Source: Tricholoma matsutake | Lineage: Eukaryota; Basidiomycota; Agaricomycetes; Agaricales; Tricholomataceae | Direction of reading: 5' to 3' | Length of the DNA stretch: 64,000 bases | NCBI GenBank assembly: GCA_026075535.2 | Contig: AP026539.1 | Coordinates: 4,216,001 to 4,280,000 of the forward strand | Made by a program: the position numbers and the translations under genes | Part shown: piece by piece, positions 12,099 to 23,222 of the stretch | Layout of the letters: each line of letters begins with the position of its first letter | How positions within the stretch are numbered: the first letter of the stretch is position 1 | Notes under the pieces: generated by a model | Told to the model about the DNA's origin: nothing | Database searches by the model: none | Seen by the model: only the letters and a program-made list of their open reading frames with translations

Positions 12099-12112
12099 AA
12101 AAAAAAAAAAAA
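12099..12112 (+). other. 3' A tail of the LINE
   Basis: A run of 14 A directly follows the last coding block. It marks the 3' junction of the retrotransposed copy. Confidence 0.8.
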
Positions 12113-12189
12113 GGAGAAACTCTCAGCGGGGTTCTATACCCCTTGCCCATGGTTATAACTGTCCAGTGATCGACATCGAAGGCCGTTTC

Positions 12190-13733
12190 TAGTGCTGTGC
12201 CTGGCCCGGCCTGGGGTTTTGAAAAGCCATTAGGCCACGGCTTTTTGGTGAGTGTAATTTATCTACTTAGCTGCGATGTATCATGGTAGACATGTTGATT
12301 TTATTTTATTTTGGTGGTGGGAAAGTAATTTCAATATGGTAATGTGACATCATGCGTGCGTCGCAACAGTTGAACGTTTGAACCACGACACCCAAATGAC
12401 GCCACATCCACTTCAACCACACTGTTCCCTAGACAAATCCTGTGGCGTCGAACCTGCCACATCACTCATGCACACTTTACATGTTTGCTAATTTTGCTAA
12501 TCATTGCTCATACAGCAGTGTGCATGACTTTAAAAGATAAATACTTTTTTGGTCATTCTTTGCTTATTCTTTACTAACCAATATAATGTTTTACTTGTTT
12601 CTCACCACGATGGCCTACCAGCGCCTGTCACAACAGGTGGCAATGGTCCTGCCGTGCACATAGGACAGCTGTACGCTAGGTGATAATGCACTGTGTTCTC
12701 ATATAACCAGTAAGTATTTTACTGTGTGTAGGAGGACAGTGCCAGAGGGACTGTCTGATGTTTACTGACGACTTTATTTACAGAACACCATATTCTGTTG
12801 CTCTGCCACTGCTCGACGTCATCGAGATGATAGTAAAGCGATTGCTGGTGGAATCATAGGGATCAACAGAATGGCCGTTTGGGACATGATGACGACAGGA
12901 CAAGGATGGTGAGGATGGTGAGGAACAGACAATGGGGAAGAGGATGACGATGACGACAGGACAAGGACAGGGAGGATGGCGAGGACCAGATGATGGGGAA
13001 GAGGACAACAATGGGAACAGCAAGGACAATGAAAACAACCCCAACATCAATGATGGATGGCCCAGCACCCACCCCTACCGCTGTGAGCAACTGCTCGCAG
13101 GGTGGACCACAGGTGCTACGGACAACGACAACACGGGAATTGGGGTGGGAAACATTGCTGGTGAGTGGGGAACCACTGAGGTGGCAACGGTCATGTGGCA
13201 GGCATAGGATGACAATGATAGGGACGAGGATACTGGGATGCATTGGGCATGGAGCCGTTGGGATGACAGTGATGACCCAACAGGACGACACCCGCTCCAA
13301 CAGACGCGCATAGATATGAAGGTCTCGTTTTTCCTTTCTTTTTCATTAGTTTGACATCCCCTGCTTGCTCACAACGCGACGTGTGGTCAGAATTTTTTTG
13401 TATTTAATTCTGCCTCCCTCGCGTTTAGGCGAGTTTAATACATATTGTTTCTTTGTACTGGTACATGGTGGCTCATAGTTGCATGAATACAGTCTGAGGC
13501 TGTTTATTAGATGAGAAAACTATGTATTGTTCTAATTAGCTTCCTGTACAACCAAAGGACCTGTGGACAAAATTTGAACTTTTACATAGAAAAGCCATGG
13601 CCTGGGCCGGGCCAAGCCAGGGCCAGGCCCTGGTTGACGGCTTTGGCCTGGCCTGGGTATTGAGAAAGCCAAACCCGCCTCAAGCCAAGCCAAAGCCGCG
13701 GCTTTGAGGCCAAGCCGGGCCGGAACACCACTA
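12190..13733. mobile_element. hAT-like non-autonomous DNA element (1544 bp)
   Basis: The left end TAGTGCTGTGCCTGGCCCGG matches the reverse complement of the right end (TAGTGGTGTTCCGGCCCGG), a terminal inverted repeat of about 25 bp with few mismatches. It is flanked by identical 8-bp direct repeats GCCGTTTC at 12182-12189 and 13734-13741. TAGTG ends and 8-bp duplications are typical of hAT elements. The ends are rich in AAGCC/GGCTT blocks. Inside are only low-complexity frames (12860-13310), with no transposase, so it would depend on a partner. A GAGCAACTGCTCGCAGGGTGG phrase recurs in the element at 26098-27592. Confidence 0.88.
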
Positions 13734-13741
13734 GCCGTTTC

Positions 13742-14720
13742 GCCCGCTGGAAGTCGTGATCATGGGCCCGAGACAAAGATGTATAATAGTTAGATAGCTT
13801 GCCTGTACTTAATGACATCGGGAAACTCTCGGACCCCTGGCGTTCAGCGATTGGACCATGCCAGTAATATACTACTACTACTACTACCACTGACCAGCAT
13901 AACATTGAATCGTCTTATGTTTATTTGCCAGTGACACCCAGGTATTCTGTCCACAATAAGCGACTGGGCGTCGTGTCTCTAATCCACAGGTATAAGACAT
14001 TGATCAACTTTCATGTTACAGAGGACGAGGAACTCTCGCTATGCACACCTGTGCTATGCTTCTGCTTCTTTGACTGCCTTAACTGGTCCTGTTTTCATCG
14101 AAGTTGGTCAGAGTCGGTCGAACATGCGTCACACCTCTTGCGACGCGTAGACCGCTGCCAGGCATCATTCTTGTGCTTTCTTCAACTTCGACCATTGATG
14201 GTGGTAGCCTTTGACAACGGTTTAGGATTTCCCAGGAATGAAGTTATGTAAAATAGTTTGCATATCTGGGAACTTTTCTCTACTGGTGAGATGTTATACC
14301 GTGAAGTCTGTGGAGTACTACCAAGCACAGGACACCCATTTTGTGGATCTCATAGTCATCGATACTGCGTAATCACCACCCCGATCAGCGCACATGCCCA
14401 AAATGACCTCGTTACTCTCGCCGCCCGACATCTCGCAAATCATAGCTTCCTTCGGTGGTTGCCTTCTGGAAAGCATTCGGGCTGCGGGCTCGGGTTTGGC
14501 TAGCGTTAAAAAGCAATGATCGGGAAGGTCGTACAGTGTTTTTCAGTCGAAAAAAAATTATCGTTCATGAGTCAGAATGTTTTCTTTCGACTGTCGTGAT
14601 GCAAACTTTCCGAGGGGTCGCAGTTTTCAGTGATCTCGAAGGAGTTCAATTCTCGCTTAGGATCCTCTTGAGGTCTTTTGCCATTCTAGTTTTTGCTTCA
14701 TTTCTACTACCATGCTGGCC
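13742..14720. other. Gene-free stretch before GST-2
   Basis: A TAC trinucleotide microsatellite lies near 13868-13886. The minus strand at 13742-13905 reads as an open frame that would continue across the hAT element into 12113-12180. From about 14430 the sequence resembles the upstream region of GST-3 (shared GACATCTCGCAA and GGTCGCAG-like blocks). No gene was recognised. Confidence 0.5.
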
Positions 14721-14728
14721 TACTACGG

Positions 14729-14734
14729 TATAAG
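14729..14734 (+). promoter_or_regulatory. TATA-like box of GST-2
   Basis: TATAAG lies 77 nt before the GST-2 ATG, matching the spacing in the other copies. Confidence 0.55.
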
Positions 14735-14805
14735 TATACTCATCTCTCTTCTACCCTTCATTATCTGCTTTTCACTCGCGCTTCTCACAACTTCCTCAAC
14801 CCTCC

Positions 14806-15765
14806 ATGACGCTGAAACTCTATGGCAAAGCGCCCTTGTCGCCCAACACGATTCGAGTTTTGGTAGTGCTGAAAGAAAAAAAGATTCCCTACGAGTTCAT
14901 CGACGTGGCAAGAAGCGAAACAAGAACTCCAGAATACCTGTCGAAGAGCCCCTTCGGACTATTCCCGTTCATTGTAAGTTTAAGTTATGCTGTTTCGAAA
15001 AAAATGTGATACAGAAAAATCTCGATTCTTAGGACGATAATGGGCTTATCCTCTTTGAAAGCCGGGCCATCTGCCGGTATATTGAAGCAAAATACGCCGA
15101 CAGAGAGCCGAAACTCATCCCTACAGACTCAGTTGCAAACGCATTATTTGAGCAGTCAGCATCGATAGAGTCAACCACATTCGAGCCGCTTGCCGTAGGT
15201 GTGTTCAATGAGATGGTGCGCAAGCCGTACGTGTCGGTTTCAATCTCGTACAGGCATTGAAAAATTGATCGCACAACAGATTTTTTGGAGAATCTGGAAA
15301 CAAGGACTTGTTCAACAGCCATATTGAGTCGTTGGCTGCCAAGCTGGACGCGTATGATGCCATTCTGGGAAAACAGAAATACATCGCTGGAGATGTAAGC
15401 TTCTTTCTGTTTCTGCTCCTACACACCGACCATTTAGACAAACACACATCCAATTCAGGAACTCACCCTTGTTGACTTGTTCCATCTCCCGCTTGGAGTA
15501 TTACTGGGCATCGCTGGCAGTGATGTTATGTTTAGTAGGCCCAACGTCGCAAGGTGAACTTGACTTATTGTCCTCCCATGATCATGTTCATCATCTTGTC
15601 TCTATCGATAGGTGGTTCAATGATTTGATTTCGAGGGAATCTTGGTTGACGCATAACGAAAACTTGAAGAAATGGAAGGCTGTAGCTAACTCTGTATGTC
15701 ACGCCTCGCAGGATCCTTCGAAGTTTCAGAGCGTCATGTCTTCGAATAATTTAGTAGTCGTCTAG
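14806..15765 (+). CDS. Glutathione S-transferase, phi-like (GST-2)
   Basis: Exons 14806-14973, 15033-15226, 15280-15394, 15459-15553 and 15612-15765 join into 241 residues. Exons 1-4 match the lengths and phases of the paralogues. Visible motifs are the Ser-containing start YGKAPLSPNTIRV, cis-Pro GLFPFI, ESRAICRYIEAKYAD and GDELTLVDLFHLP. The last exon is longer than in the other copies and gives a C-terminal tail (KAVANSVCHASQ onward) with no counterpart in them, perhaps after loss of an earlier stop. The role is glutathione conjugation; the substrate is unknown. The next feature downstream is the Helitron. Confidence 0.92.
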
Positions 15766-16076
15766 TGGGAATAAATTACCTGTGTATAGATAATCAGATT
15801 GCTTAGAGTTCCATGAAATATCATTGGTCACAAACCGTTGGACATGCTGGGAATGACAGACTCCTAGAGTTGGTAATGAAATTCCCGCTACTTTTAAGTA
15901 GTGGGTTTTAGTGTCCTGTGGACTACGCACTTTTCAGCCCGGTTTCACGTCAACGTGACCAAGTCGAGTCGTGATTGGTCGAGGACGATCAGCTGGCAGT
16001 ACAGTCAGCTTACATTGGTTAATTTTAATTTGCTGTTTCACCGTGACCTTGCTCGACGCGAGCGCTATCAACCGTT
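15766..16076. other. Short gene-free spacer between GST-2 and the Helitron
   Basis: It contains the GST-2 3' flank and probably the left end of the Helitron. I could not fix a Helitron 5' terminus (expected to begin TC at an A/T site). Confidence 0.4.
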
Positions 16077-16418
16077 TTGTCCTTTATCGCTATGACTGCT
16101 ATCATTCTTGGTCAACCTACTGCTTTTGTGGTCGACACGTCATCTGAAGTTTCTTGCATTTCACGATCTTTGGCGGAATCTCTTGATCGCCGTGGTGATT
16201 GCATCTCGGTGCCCGTTAATGCTGATCTTGGGCAGGGAGCTGTTACTTGTCTTGTTGATTTGGTCGTTGTGGAGCGTTTGCCAGCTGATCTTGTTCTTGG
16301 GGCAAATTGGTCTGCTTATTATCGAGAGTACTTGATAGCGAAAGGCTTGCTGTCCCAGAGGAGTGGTCACATGGAAATTGGTGTGTCACTTGTTTCTAAT
16401 CGAGGCGATAATCATTAA
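16077..16418 (+). CDS. Retropepsin-like protein upstream of the Helitron Rep
   Basis: A 113-residue frame has two hallmarks of retroviral-type aspartic proteases: a FVVDTSSEVSCISRSLA box, where DT(G/S) plus hydrophobic neighbours is expected, and ADLVLGANW, matching the (I/L)(I/L)GxDW loop. The usual Gly after DT is Ser, so activity is doubtful. It ends before the next frame at 16442. Whether it belongs to the Helitron or is an older passenger cannot be decided here. Confidence 0.5.
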   Translation: MSFIAMTAIILGQPTAFVVDTSSEVSCISRSLAESLDRRGDCISVPVNADLGQGAVTCLVDLVVVERLPADLVLGANWSAYYREYLIAKGLLSQRSGHMEIGVSLVSNRGDNH

Positions 16419-16441
16419 CGTGTTCGTGTCAATTAGAACAT

Positions 16442-17181
16442 ATGGCACTCCCTAACAATAACTCTGATAATATCATGAACAAAAATGATATTACAAAATT
16501 TCAATCTTCCGTCAATCATGTTAATCTTGAATTGGTCAAGCGCATCTTATTGAATCCTTGCTCTCCTCTTTACACATCTGTATCTGACTGCGAACAGTTA
16601 GCTAATTCTCATGGGATTATAGTCAACTCAGCTACTTCGCAGTCTTCTCGGTTGGTTCTGATTCATCATATTGTGAATGGTCTTTGTGCATGCTGTCGGT
16701 TGCTGTGCTGTAGTGGATACTATTGGTGTTAACGATTCTGCATTGGTGATAAGTGATGCCCTCGTCAATGCCCCCCTTCCGTCTCCTCCAAATTATGTGC
16801 CAGGGCCTTGGATATCAATCTGGTGAATCCCAGCATGCCCAATTGCTAAATTGGTTGAATGTTCACTGACAACTGCTGACCTCAACTACTATTTACAGTA
16901 TTGAAAGCATGTTTCATGGATTTGAATCCTTAGCAAAGCCCAAAGTGTTGGCACTTGCTGCTGCTCACGGCATTTCACCTTGTGGAACTCTGGACGATGT
17001 TAAAAATCATATAATTCACCACATTTCTCATGGTGCATGCGCACAAAGTCGTCGTTCAATTCCTCCTGCGTGTGCTCAGCTTCAGCTCGAAAGTCCCAAA
17101 GATCTTATGTCCGTACCTGATAATCAGGATGATCTCCGGATCTTTTTCTTATCGAATTTGGTAAATAAAATTCGGCGATGA
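16442..17181 (+). pseudogene. Helitron N-terminal region, SAP-like helices
   Basis: Two frames (16442-16732 and 16909-17181) are separated by stops. Both contain a helical pattern such as LAKPKVLALAAAHGISPCGTLDD, ending HIIHHISHGAC, which resembles a SAP-like DNA-binding helix pair. They precede the DUF6570/Rep region and are probably the broken N-terminus of the same protein. No catalytic motif is visible. Assignment is by position and weak pattern only. Confidence 0.45.
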
Positions 17182-17193
17182 CCACTTTGCCGG

Positions 17194-20100
17194 TTGCTTG
17201 ATAGTTTCAATGTTGCTCACGATCACCAAGCTACCCTAAACATTTTGTGCAGATGCCTCACTTCGTACATTGGCCAACTTCGTAAAGGTAAAGGTTCATC
17301 AATGCACACCGTGAATTCACGCACGCTCAATCCTGATACACCCAAACGATCTCGAATACAAAATACTTGGCCTCAGCAGATACCTTCCACTCTCAAGGAC
17401 AAAATCTCACGACTGTTTCAAACAGAGACCTCTAGTGATACACTTCGGGAACGTGTCTGTGCAGCTTGCGTAGAATCATGCTTAGCCTCTGATTGTAACT
17501 GGATTTCAACAGAGTCCATGGATCTCAACTGTCTCCGACGTCCAGATTATGTTTCTGATCTCAGTTCTGGTGAAAACTGAAGTGCAACTTGGTTATCCGT
17601 CGATGTTATTCCTCCTCTGATGCCGTATACAACTGGTGTACTGAAAGATATCTTGGTTGATCCATTGGGAGTGTGGCCTCGTTTGTCTGATGGGTCTGAT
17701 TATGAACTCAATCTGTGCTGCTCATGTCTGAATGCTATTGAGAAGCATAAGATGCCTGCCCTCAGTTTGGCAAACCGGACATTTCTAGGACCTGTTCTGA
17801 AGGAACTCGAAGGGTTGACATCTATCGAAGAATCTATGATTGCTCTCTGTCAAGCAAAATCGTGGATTATTCAACTGTCAGAACAGGATTCCAAGTTGAC
17901 GTTCCCTCAGAATCAACGTGGGCTTCATGGAAATATTATAACATATCCTCAACGGCCTCAGCACGTTGCAACGGTGCTTCCTCCTTCAGCGGAAGAAATC
18001 ATGGCTCATGTCTGTGTGATCTTCATCGGATCTTCTCCTCCTTCAGCAGGGTGGTTGCGTAAAAAAGCGAAGCCATTAGCAGTATGAGCAAATAAAGTGC
18101 GACATGCATTGATACGGTTAAAGGCGCATAATCCTCTCTATTCCAATATCAATATTGATCATCAAGTGTTGGACAGCTTGCCAGATCACGGCATTTTGCC
18201 ATTCCACATTGAGCATGTATTGCCTACCCAGAATGGTGATGCTTTAACTTCTCACTATGATGCTAGTGCTGATGATCAACAGCCCATCCCTTCAGATGCA
18301 GACATTGCATTTCAAAAGCTAGTAATTTCGGATGTTGACAGTCATGCATCCTCTAATGAACTTCAAGCAGCTGCACTGCGGCATATTGAAAAAAACAAAG
18401 GTGGGTATATAAAAATTCCTCATGATCCTACACCAGAGAACGAGTTTGTCAATCCAAAGTTGTTTCCAAAGTTATATCCCACTTTGTTTCCCTATGGACT
18501 CGGAGGTTTTGAGGATCAATATCGGAAGGAGGCCATTTCTCTAAAGCATCAAGTGAAGCACATGCTGCATCTTTCTGATTGTCGCTTTCAAGAGCATCCC
18601 TTGTTTTTGTTTATAGTCTTCAACATTTTGCAACGCCGCACTCTTCTACTGCATACAAGCCTGAAAATAAAGCGTAAACGATTTTTGTCAGCTGCAAATA
18701 CTTTTGCCACTGCTTCCCCTGATGCTATTCATCGAGTACTTCACAGAGTCATTCAAGGAGACTTGAAAAATGCCTATGATGATGAGGAACGACAAGATCT
18801 AAAATTGATGCAAGAAGTCCAAGTGATTAACAAGCATGTTCCCGGTTCCTCTGCTGCTCATGTTGAGATGCAAAATGAGATTCAAGCAATGATAACTGAG
18901 CTAGGCATGCCTACTTTCTATTTAACAGTTAATCCTGCTGATGTCTATAATCCATTGGTCAAATTTCTTGCTGGATCTGAAATTGACATTGATCGTTTAT
19001 TGCCTGAGCAAGTTCCAGATTACTGGGAGCAAGCTCTGCTTGTTGCTAAGAACCCTGTTGTTGCTGCCAAATTCTTCAATATCTATATGAAGGCTTTTAT
19101 CCACTTTGCTTGGCTATGATCCCAGCACTGAGAATTTGGAGGGCAGCATATTGGGAGTTGTAAAAGGCTATTATGGTTGTGTTGAAGCCCAAGGCAGAGG
19201 CACTCTGCATTGTCATATGGTTATTTGGGTTGAAGGAGGTCTGAATCCAGATGAGATCAAACATCGAGTTCTTCCGATGAAGATTTCAAAACTCGCCTGC
19301 TGAACTTTATGGAAGACACCATTTCTACTTCCGTCCCCAATGACGATGATCCAACATTGTCCATGCCTGCTTGTAGCTATCATCCATGTTCTATCCAAGG
19401 AATGAATAGGGGACTGGACTCACCGTCTTCTTTGCAAGAATGTAAAAAAAGACCTTCACCACATTGCAGAACAATGCCAGTGACATGTTCACAAAAAAAC
19501 ATGTTACAAGTATTGGTCAGGGCCTCTGGAACCCAAGGAATGCCAATTTGATTTACATGAAGGTAATTGTCTTGCACACAGTGACGTGGATCCAGAAACT
19601 GGTGAAATTGACCTGAAATGCTTGGATGGAATGGTGAATAATTTTAATGAGACAATTCTTGCTACAATTCGGTGCAATATGGATATTCAGTTCATAGGCT
19701 CTGGCAAATCTGCAAAGGCAATTCTGTACTATATCACTGATTACATTTCAAAGTCACAGCTAAAAGCTCACGTTGCTTGTGCAGCTTTAGAATTGGCAGT
19801 TCAAAAATTAGGTGAATACAATCCAACTGATGATGCGCTAAATGTTCAAGTGAAACGTGTCCTCCAAAAATGTGCTCATGCAATGATATCACAGGCAAGA
19901 GTTGTCTGCTCAACAGGTAGTTTCATACTTGCTTGATCATGAGGACCACTTCACAAGTCATGAATTCAGTCATCTTTTCTGGACGAATTGCGAGGCTCAC
20001 ATTAACAGTGAAGACCCGAGTCCTGAATGTTATGAAAACAAACGCCAGAATTCTACTCCATCGGATGAAACGACAGACAACCAAGAGACTGCTGAACTTC

Positions 20101-20796
20101 ATAACACCAATGAATCTGATGGGCAACAAGATTCCATTGACTATGATGAGGTGGCCATTTCTGTGAATGAAGATGATAATATGGTGGCCCATCCTTCTCA
20201 ACTGACAGATTACAGATATCAAGGACAATTATTTGATGATTTGATGCTGTGGGACTTTTGTGCTCAGACCAAAAAGGAGAGCACTCCAGCATACAGACAA
20301 ACCCTGTATCAGAATCAATGACATCAGTGAGATTCTTATCTCTATGGAGAAAACAAGGCCTACATGCAAATTTGCACTAGTACATGATCAATATCATTCT
20401 CATATGCTAAAAATTCAACACCCACTATTGCGCCGTATTCCTGTACTGGTAGGTTCCATTCCCCGATGAGATCAATCAGAATCATATGCCAAATATTGTA
20501 GACTGGTGCTTCTGCTTTTCAAACCTTGGCAGACTGCATTTGATCTACATGTTCATGGTCAGTCATGGCAGGATGCCTTTATGGCATTTCAACACAGCTC
20601 ACATTGTTCTCTGCAAATTAGTAGTATAATGGACAACATGCAACTTTTGCATGAGTGTAAAGATAGTCACAATAATCACTTTTCTCGATGTCATGCACAA
20701 AGACAACAATTTTGGACAGCACCAGAAGTGACTGGTGGAATTTGTTGTGTGAATGATGATCCCCTGGAAGATATTGATGACACTGACATACTATAG
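17194..20796 (+). pseudogene. Helitron Rep: DUF6570-like region and HUH/Y2 endonuclease
   Basis: The frame 17194-19119 has a DUF6570-like block (LANRTFLGPVLKELEGLTS...MIALCQAKSWIIQL) and then the Helitron-like N domain (KLFPKLYPTLFPYGLGGFED, FYLTVNPADVYNPLV). A frameshift near 19106 leads to the HUH motif RGTLHCHMVIW (His codons at 19208 and 19214). A further shift follows near 19280. The two-tyrosine motif YYITDYISKSQ lies near 19725-19755. TGA codons at 17578, 18085 and 20467 sit where arginine is expected. The enzyme would nick and join single strands during rolling-circle transposition. This copy is inactive. Confidence 0.88.
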
Positions 20797-20841
20797 CATC
20801 TTGAGTCCATAGAAACTTGTTACTCCGAAAGAAAAAACAAC

Positions 20842-23093
20842 ATGAATGCTAATACACTGGACAGTGTAATGCACACCAAAGATGCAGGACTGTTCACTGT
20901 TGATTCATCAGATTCTCAATACAAAAATGTGGGCATTGATCCTATGCACACAGAATTAGTCAGTCCTACATTGCCAGACCTCGAGAGTAAGTGGAAGTCA
21001 GAATATGATTATCGACAAGATCAGTGGAAACAAAAGGCGTCTTCTTCGACTGAGCAAAATCCTTTACAATCATCCATCAACTTAGCATCAACTGTCAGCG
21101 ATGGTGATGACTTTTGATTGGCGGTCAATGTACAGCCAATCACTGCTTTGATTCCTACAGTAGAACTTCAGCCTGATGCTGGAACACCATTGTCGATGGT
21201 TGACATTGAAGCCCTTGGACATGAATGGACACTTAACCCAGAGCAATTTCAAGCATTTCAAATTATTGCTGAACATAGTTTGCGTCGACAGGAAGAACCA
21301 TTGCAAATGTTCATATCAGGTCCAGCTGGGACAGGTAAGACTTGTGTGATCAATGCAATAAAAACTTTTTTTCAACAAAGGGAACAAACCCAATGATTTC
21401 GCCTTGCTTCCTACATGGGTATCACCGCACGACACATTTCTGGCATGACGTTACATGCAGCGCTTGGCTTGGGCACAAAAAAATCCACAAAGCCAAACAG
21501 TAAAGCACACTGAGATCTGATGGCCATGTGGGAAGGTGTCAACTACTTGTTTATTGATGAAGTCTCCATGATAACCTGTAATTTTCTCTGTAAAATTTCT
21601 GAAGCACTCAGCATGGCAAAAGGTGATACTAGAGCATTCAGAGGCATCAGCATAATTTTTGCTGGAGATTTCACCCACCTTCCACCTGTTCATGAAGCAT
21701 GGCTATACTCATGCATCAATACTCAAAAATGCAAAACAAGCATGACTCAGCAGCAAGTTGTCTTCGGAAAATTGCTGTGGCTCACTATATCAACTGTGAT
21801 CCTACTTCACCATCCCCAGCGTCAAGTAGGACCTGAAAATCAAAAAAATTTGAGCTTACTCATGGGGCTACGAGATGGTCGATGCACTGCATGTGATTAT
21901 AAACTGCTGCAGACTCACATTGTCAGGCCAGATATGAATATAGACTTCAAAACTGAGCCATGGCAACATACTCCTATTATCGTATATGATAATGCCACAA
22001 AAGATGCTCTAAATGAAAGATCAGCTGCTGCGTTTGCTCGAAAAACAGCTCAAGATCTCCATTGGTATTATGCTGAAGATAAACATCAGAAAAAGTCATT
22101 GAGGATGACAATTTGATAGACCATCTAACACACCTTCCCTCTGGACAAACACAACAACAATTAGGCCATATCCCACTAGCATTACACATGCCAGTACTTG
22201 TTTCCCAAAATTTTGATGTTGAAGGTGGTGTTGTCAATGGCAGTCAAGGGACCATCAAGCGTATTCAGTATCGTGTCAATGATCAAGGTCACCAACACCT
22301 CCTATCAGTCATTGTTCATGTCACTGACAGCTCTGATGAAGTACTAGGTGACTTGCCTCCACATCATTTGCTGATCTTAGCAGACACCACTGAGATCAAA
22401 TTCGAACATCTGTACTCCAAAAAAGCATGCCGGATTCAATGTACTCAAGTGCCAATTTTACCTGCTTTTGCCATGACTGCACATAGGGCCCAAGGTCAAA
22501 CATTAGATCAAGTCGTTGTTGATTTGCAGTTGTGCAAAGGAACTGAAGCACCCTATGCAATGATATCTCATGCCCAGTCTCTGGATGGCTTGCTAAAATT
22601 ATGACCATTCAACAAGAAAAAAATCTGTTGCAGAGAATCAGAAGATGCATGCAAGGAAAAAGATTGCTTGGAAATGCTATACCTTTTAACCCTGACAAAA
22701 TAGGGTACAGAAGCTGAATGACACCTTGCACTCTAATGATTGGGCCCTCTGAACATTTCCACACATGCAATTGAAAACATCCTTCCATCTCTGCAGTCTT
22801 GCACAACCCAAAATGCTACAGACACATTAGAAAACTATCAGATGTTAATTGACCAATGCACTTCTGTACCCATGCCAGCTAAATGACCCTTCTCAACTTT
22901 CCAATCTGAGCATGAAGATGTCAGCAGTGTTGAGAAGGACGAGTTGCAACTTCAACTTGAACAACAACCAACAACATGTCCTACCATTAGTAATCCATTG
23001 ACTTTGACTGAGCCATCTACAACTGCCTCTCGCCCTTCAAAATGTTGCCCACTCTGTGCTGGTCCTCATGCTGCACCTGCAAAAAAATGCTGA
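20842..23093 (+). pseudogene. Helitron Pif1-type helicase domain
   Basis: Walker A GPAGTGKT lies near 21328, Walker B YLFIDEVSM near 21550, and motif III FAGDFTHLPPV near 21660. Late motifs TAHRAQGQTLD and YAMISHAQSLDGLLKL lie near 22480-22600. Breaks include TGA at 21115, 21394 and 21511, a frameshift near 22110, and TGA at 22602. The C-terminal tail ends with a Cys-rich KCCPLCAGPH stretch near 23041-23090. It would unwind DNA 5'-3' in Helitron transposition and is the C-terminal half of the Rep protein upstream. Confidence 0.88.
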
Positions 23094-23222
23094 CATGAGT
23101 AACAACAAGTAAGCATCTATTTACTGTATAAGACGTCAGCTTACTTCACATCCTAGACATGTATATAAACCTCTCCACCCAACATCCAACATTCCCCTGC
23201 TCTCTCTATCCCTACTCACATC

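Larger units (their letters stand above)
6902..12112 (+). mobile_element. Non-LTR retrotransposon (LINE), ORF1 + ORF2 with 3' A tail
   Basis: ORF1 with a coiled-coil-like start precedes ORF2. ORF2 encodes an apurinic-type endonuclease, then RNase H, then reverse transcriptase and a C-terminal cysteine/histidine knuckle, followed by a run of 14 A. In most RNase H-bearing LINEs the RNase H follows the RT; here it lies before it. The 5' boundary is not visible: 6902 is the first in-frame position of the open frame, and the true start could be anywhere up to about 7250. No target duplication was found. Confidence 0.88.
16077..23110 (+). mobile_element. Helitron (Rep/helicase), decayed
   Basis: A long row of plus-strand frames encodes a HUH/Y2 Rep domain followed by a Pif1-type helicase, the signature of Helitrons. 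Upstream sit a retropepsin-like frame and a small helical region. Many TGA codons and several frameshifts make it non-autonomous now. The 3' end (a hairpin followed by CTRR) was searched for by eye around 23100-23160 but not convincingly found, so both borders are approximate. Confidence 0.88.

Noticed and set aside
12863..13313. Several overlapping open frames on both strands
   Set aside because: They arise from GAGGATGG/GACGACAGG-type repetitive DNA inside the hAT-like element; none resembles a transposase.
22600..23160. Exact Helitron 3' end at a CTAG near 23150
   Set aside because: No convincing stem-loop lies 10-12 bases upstream.
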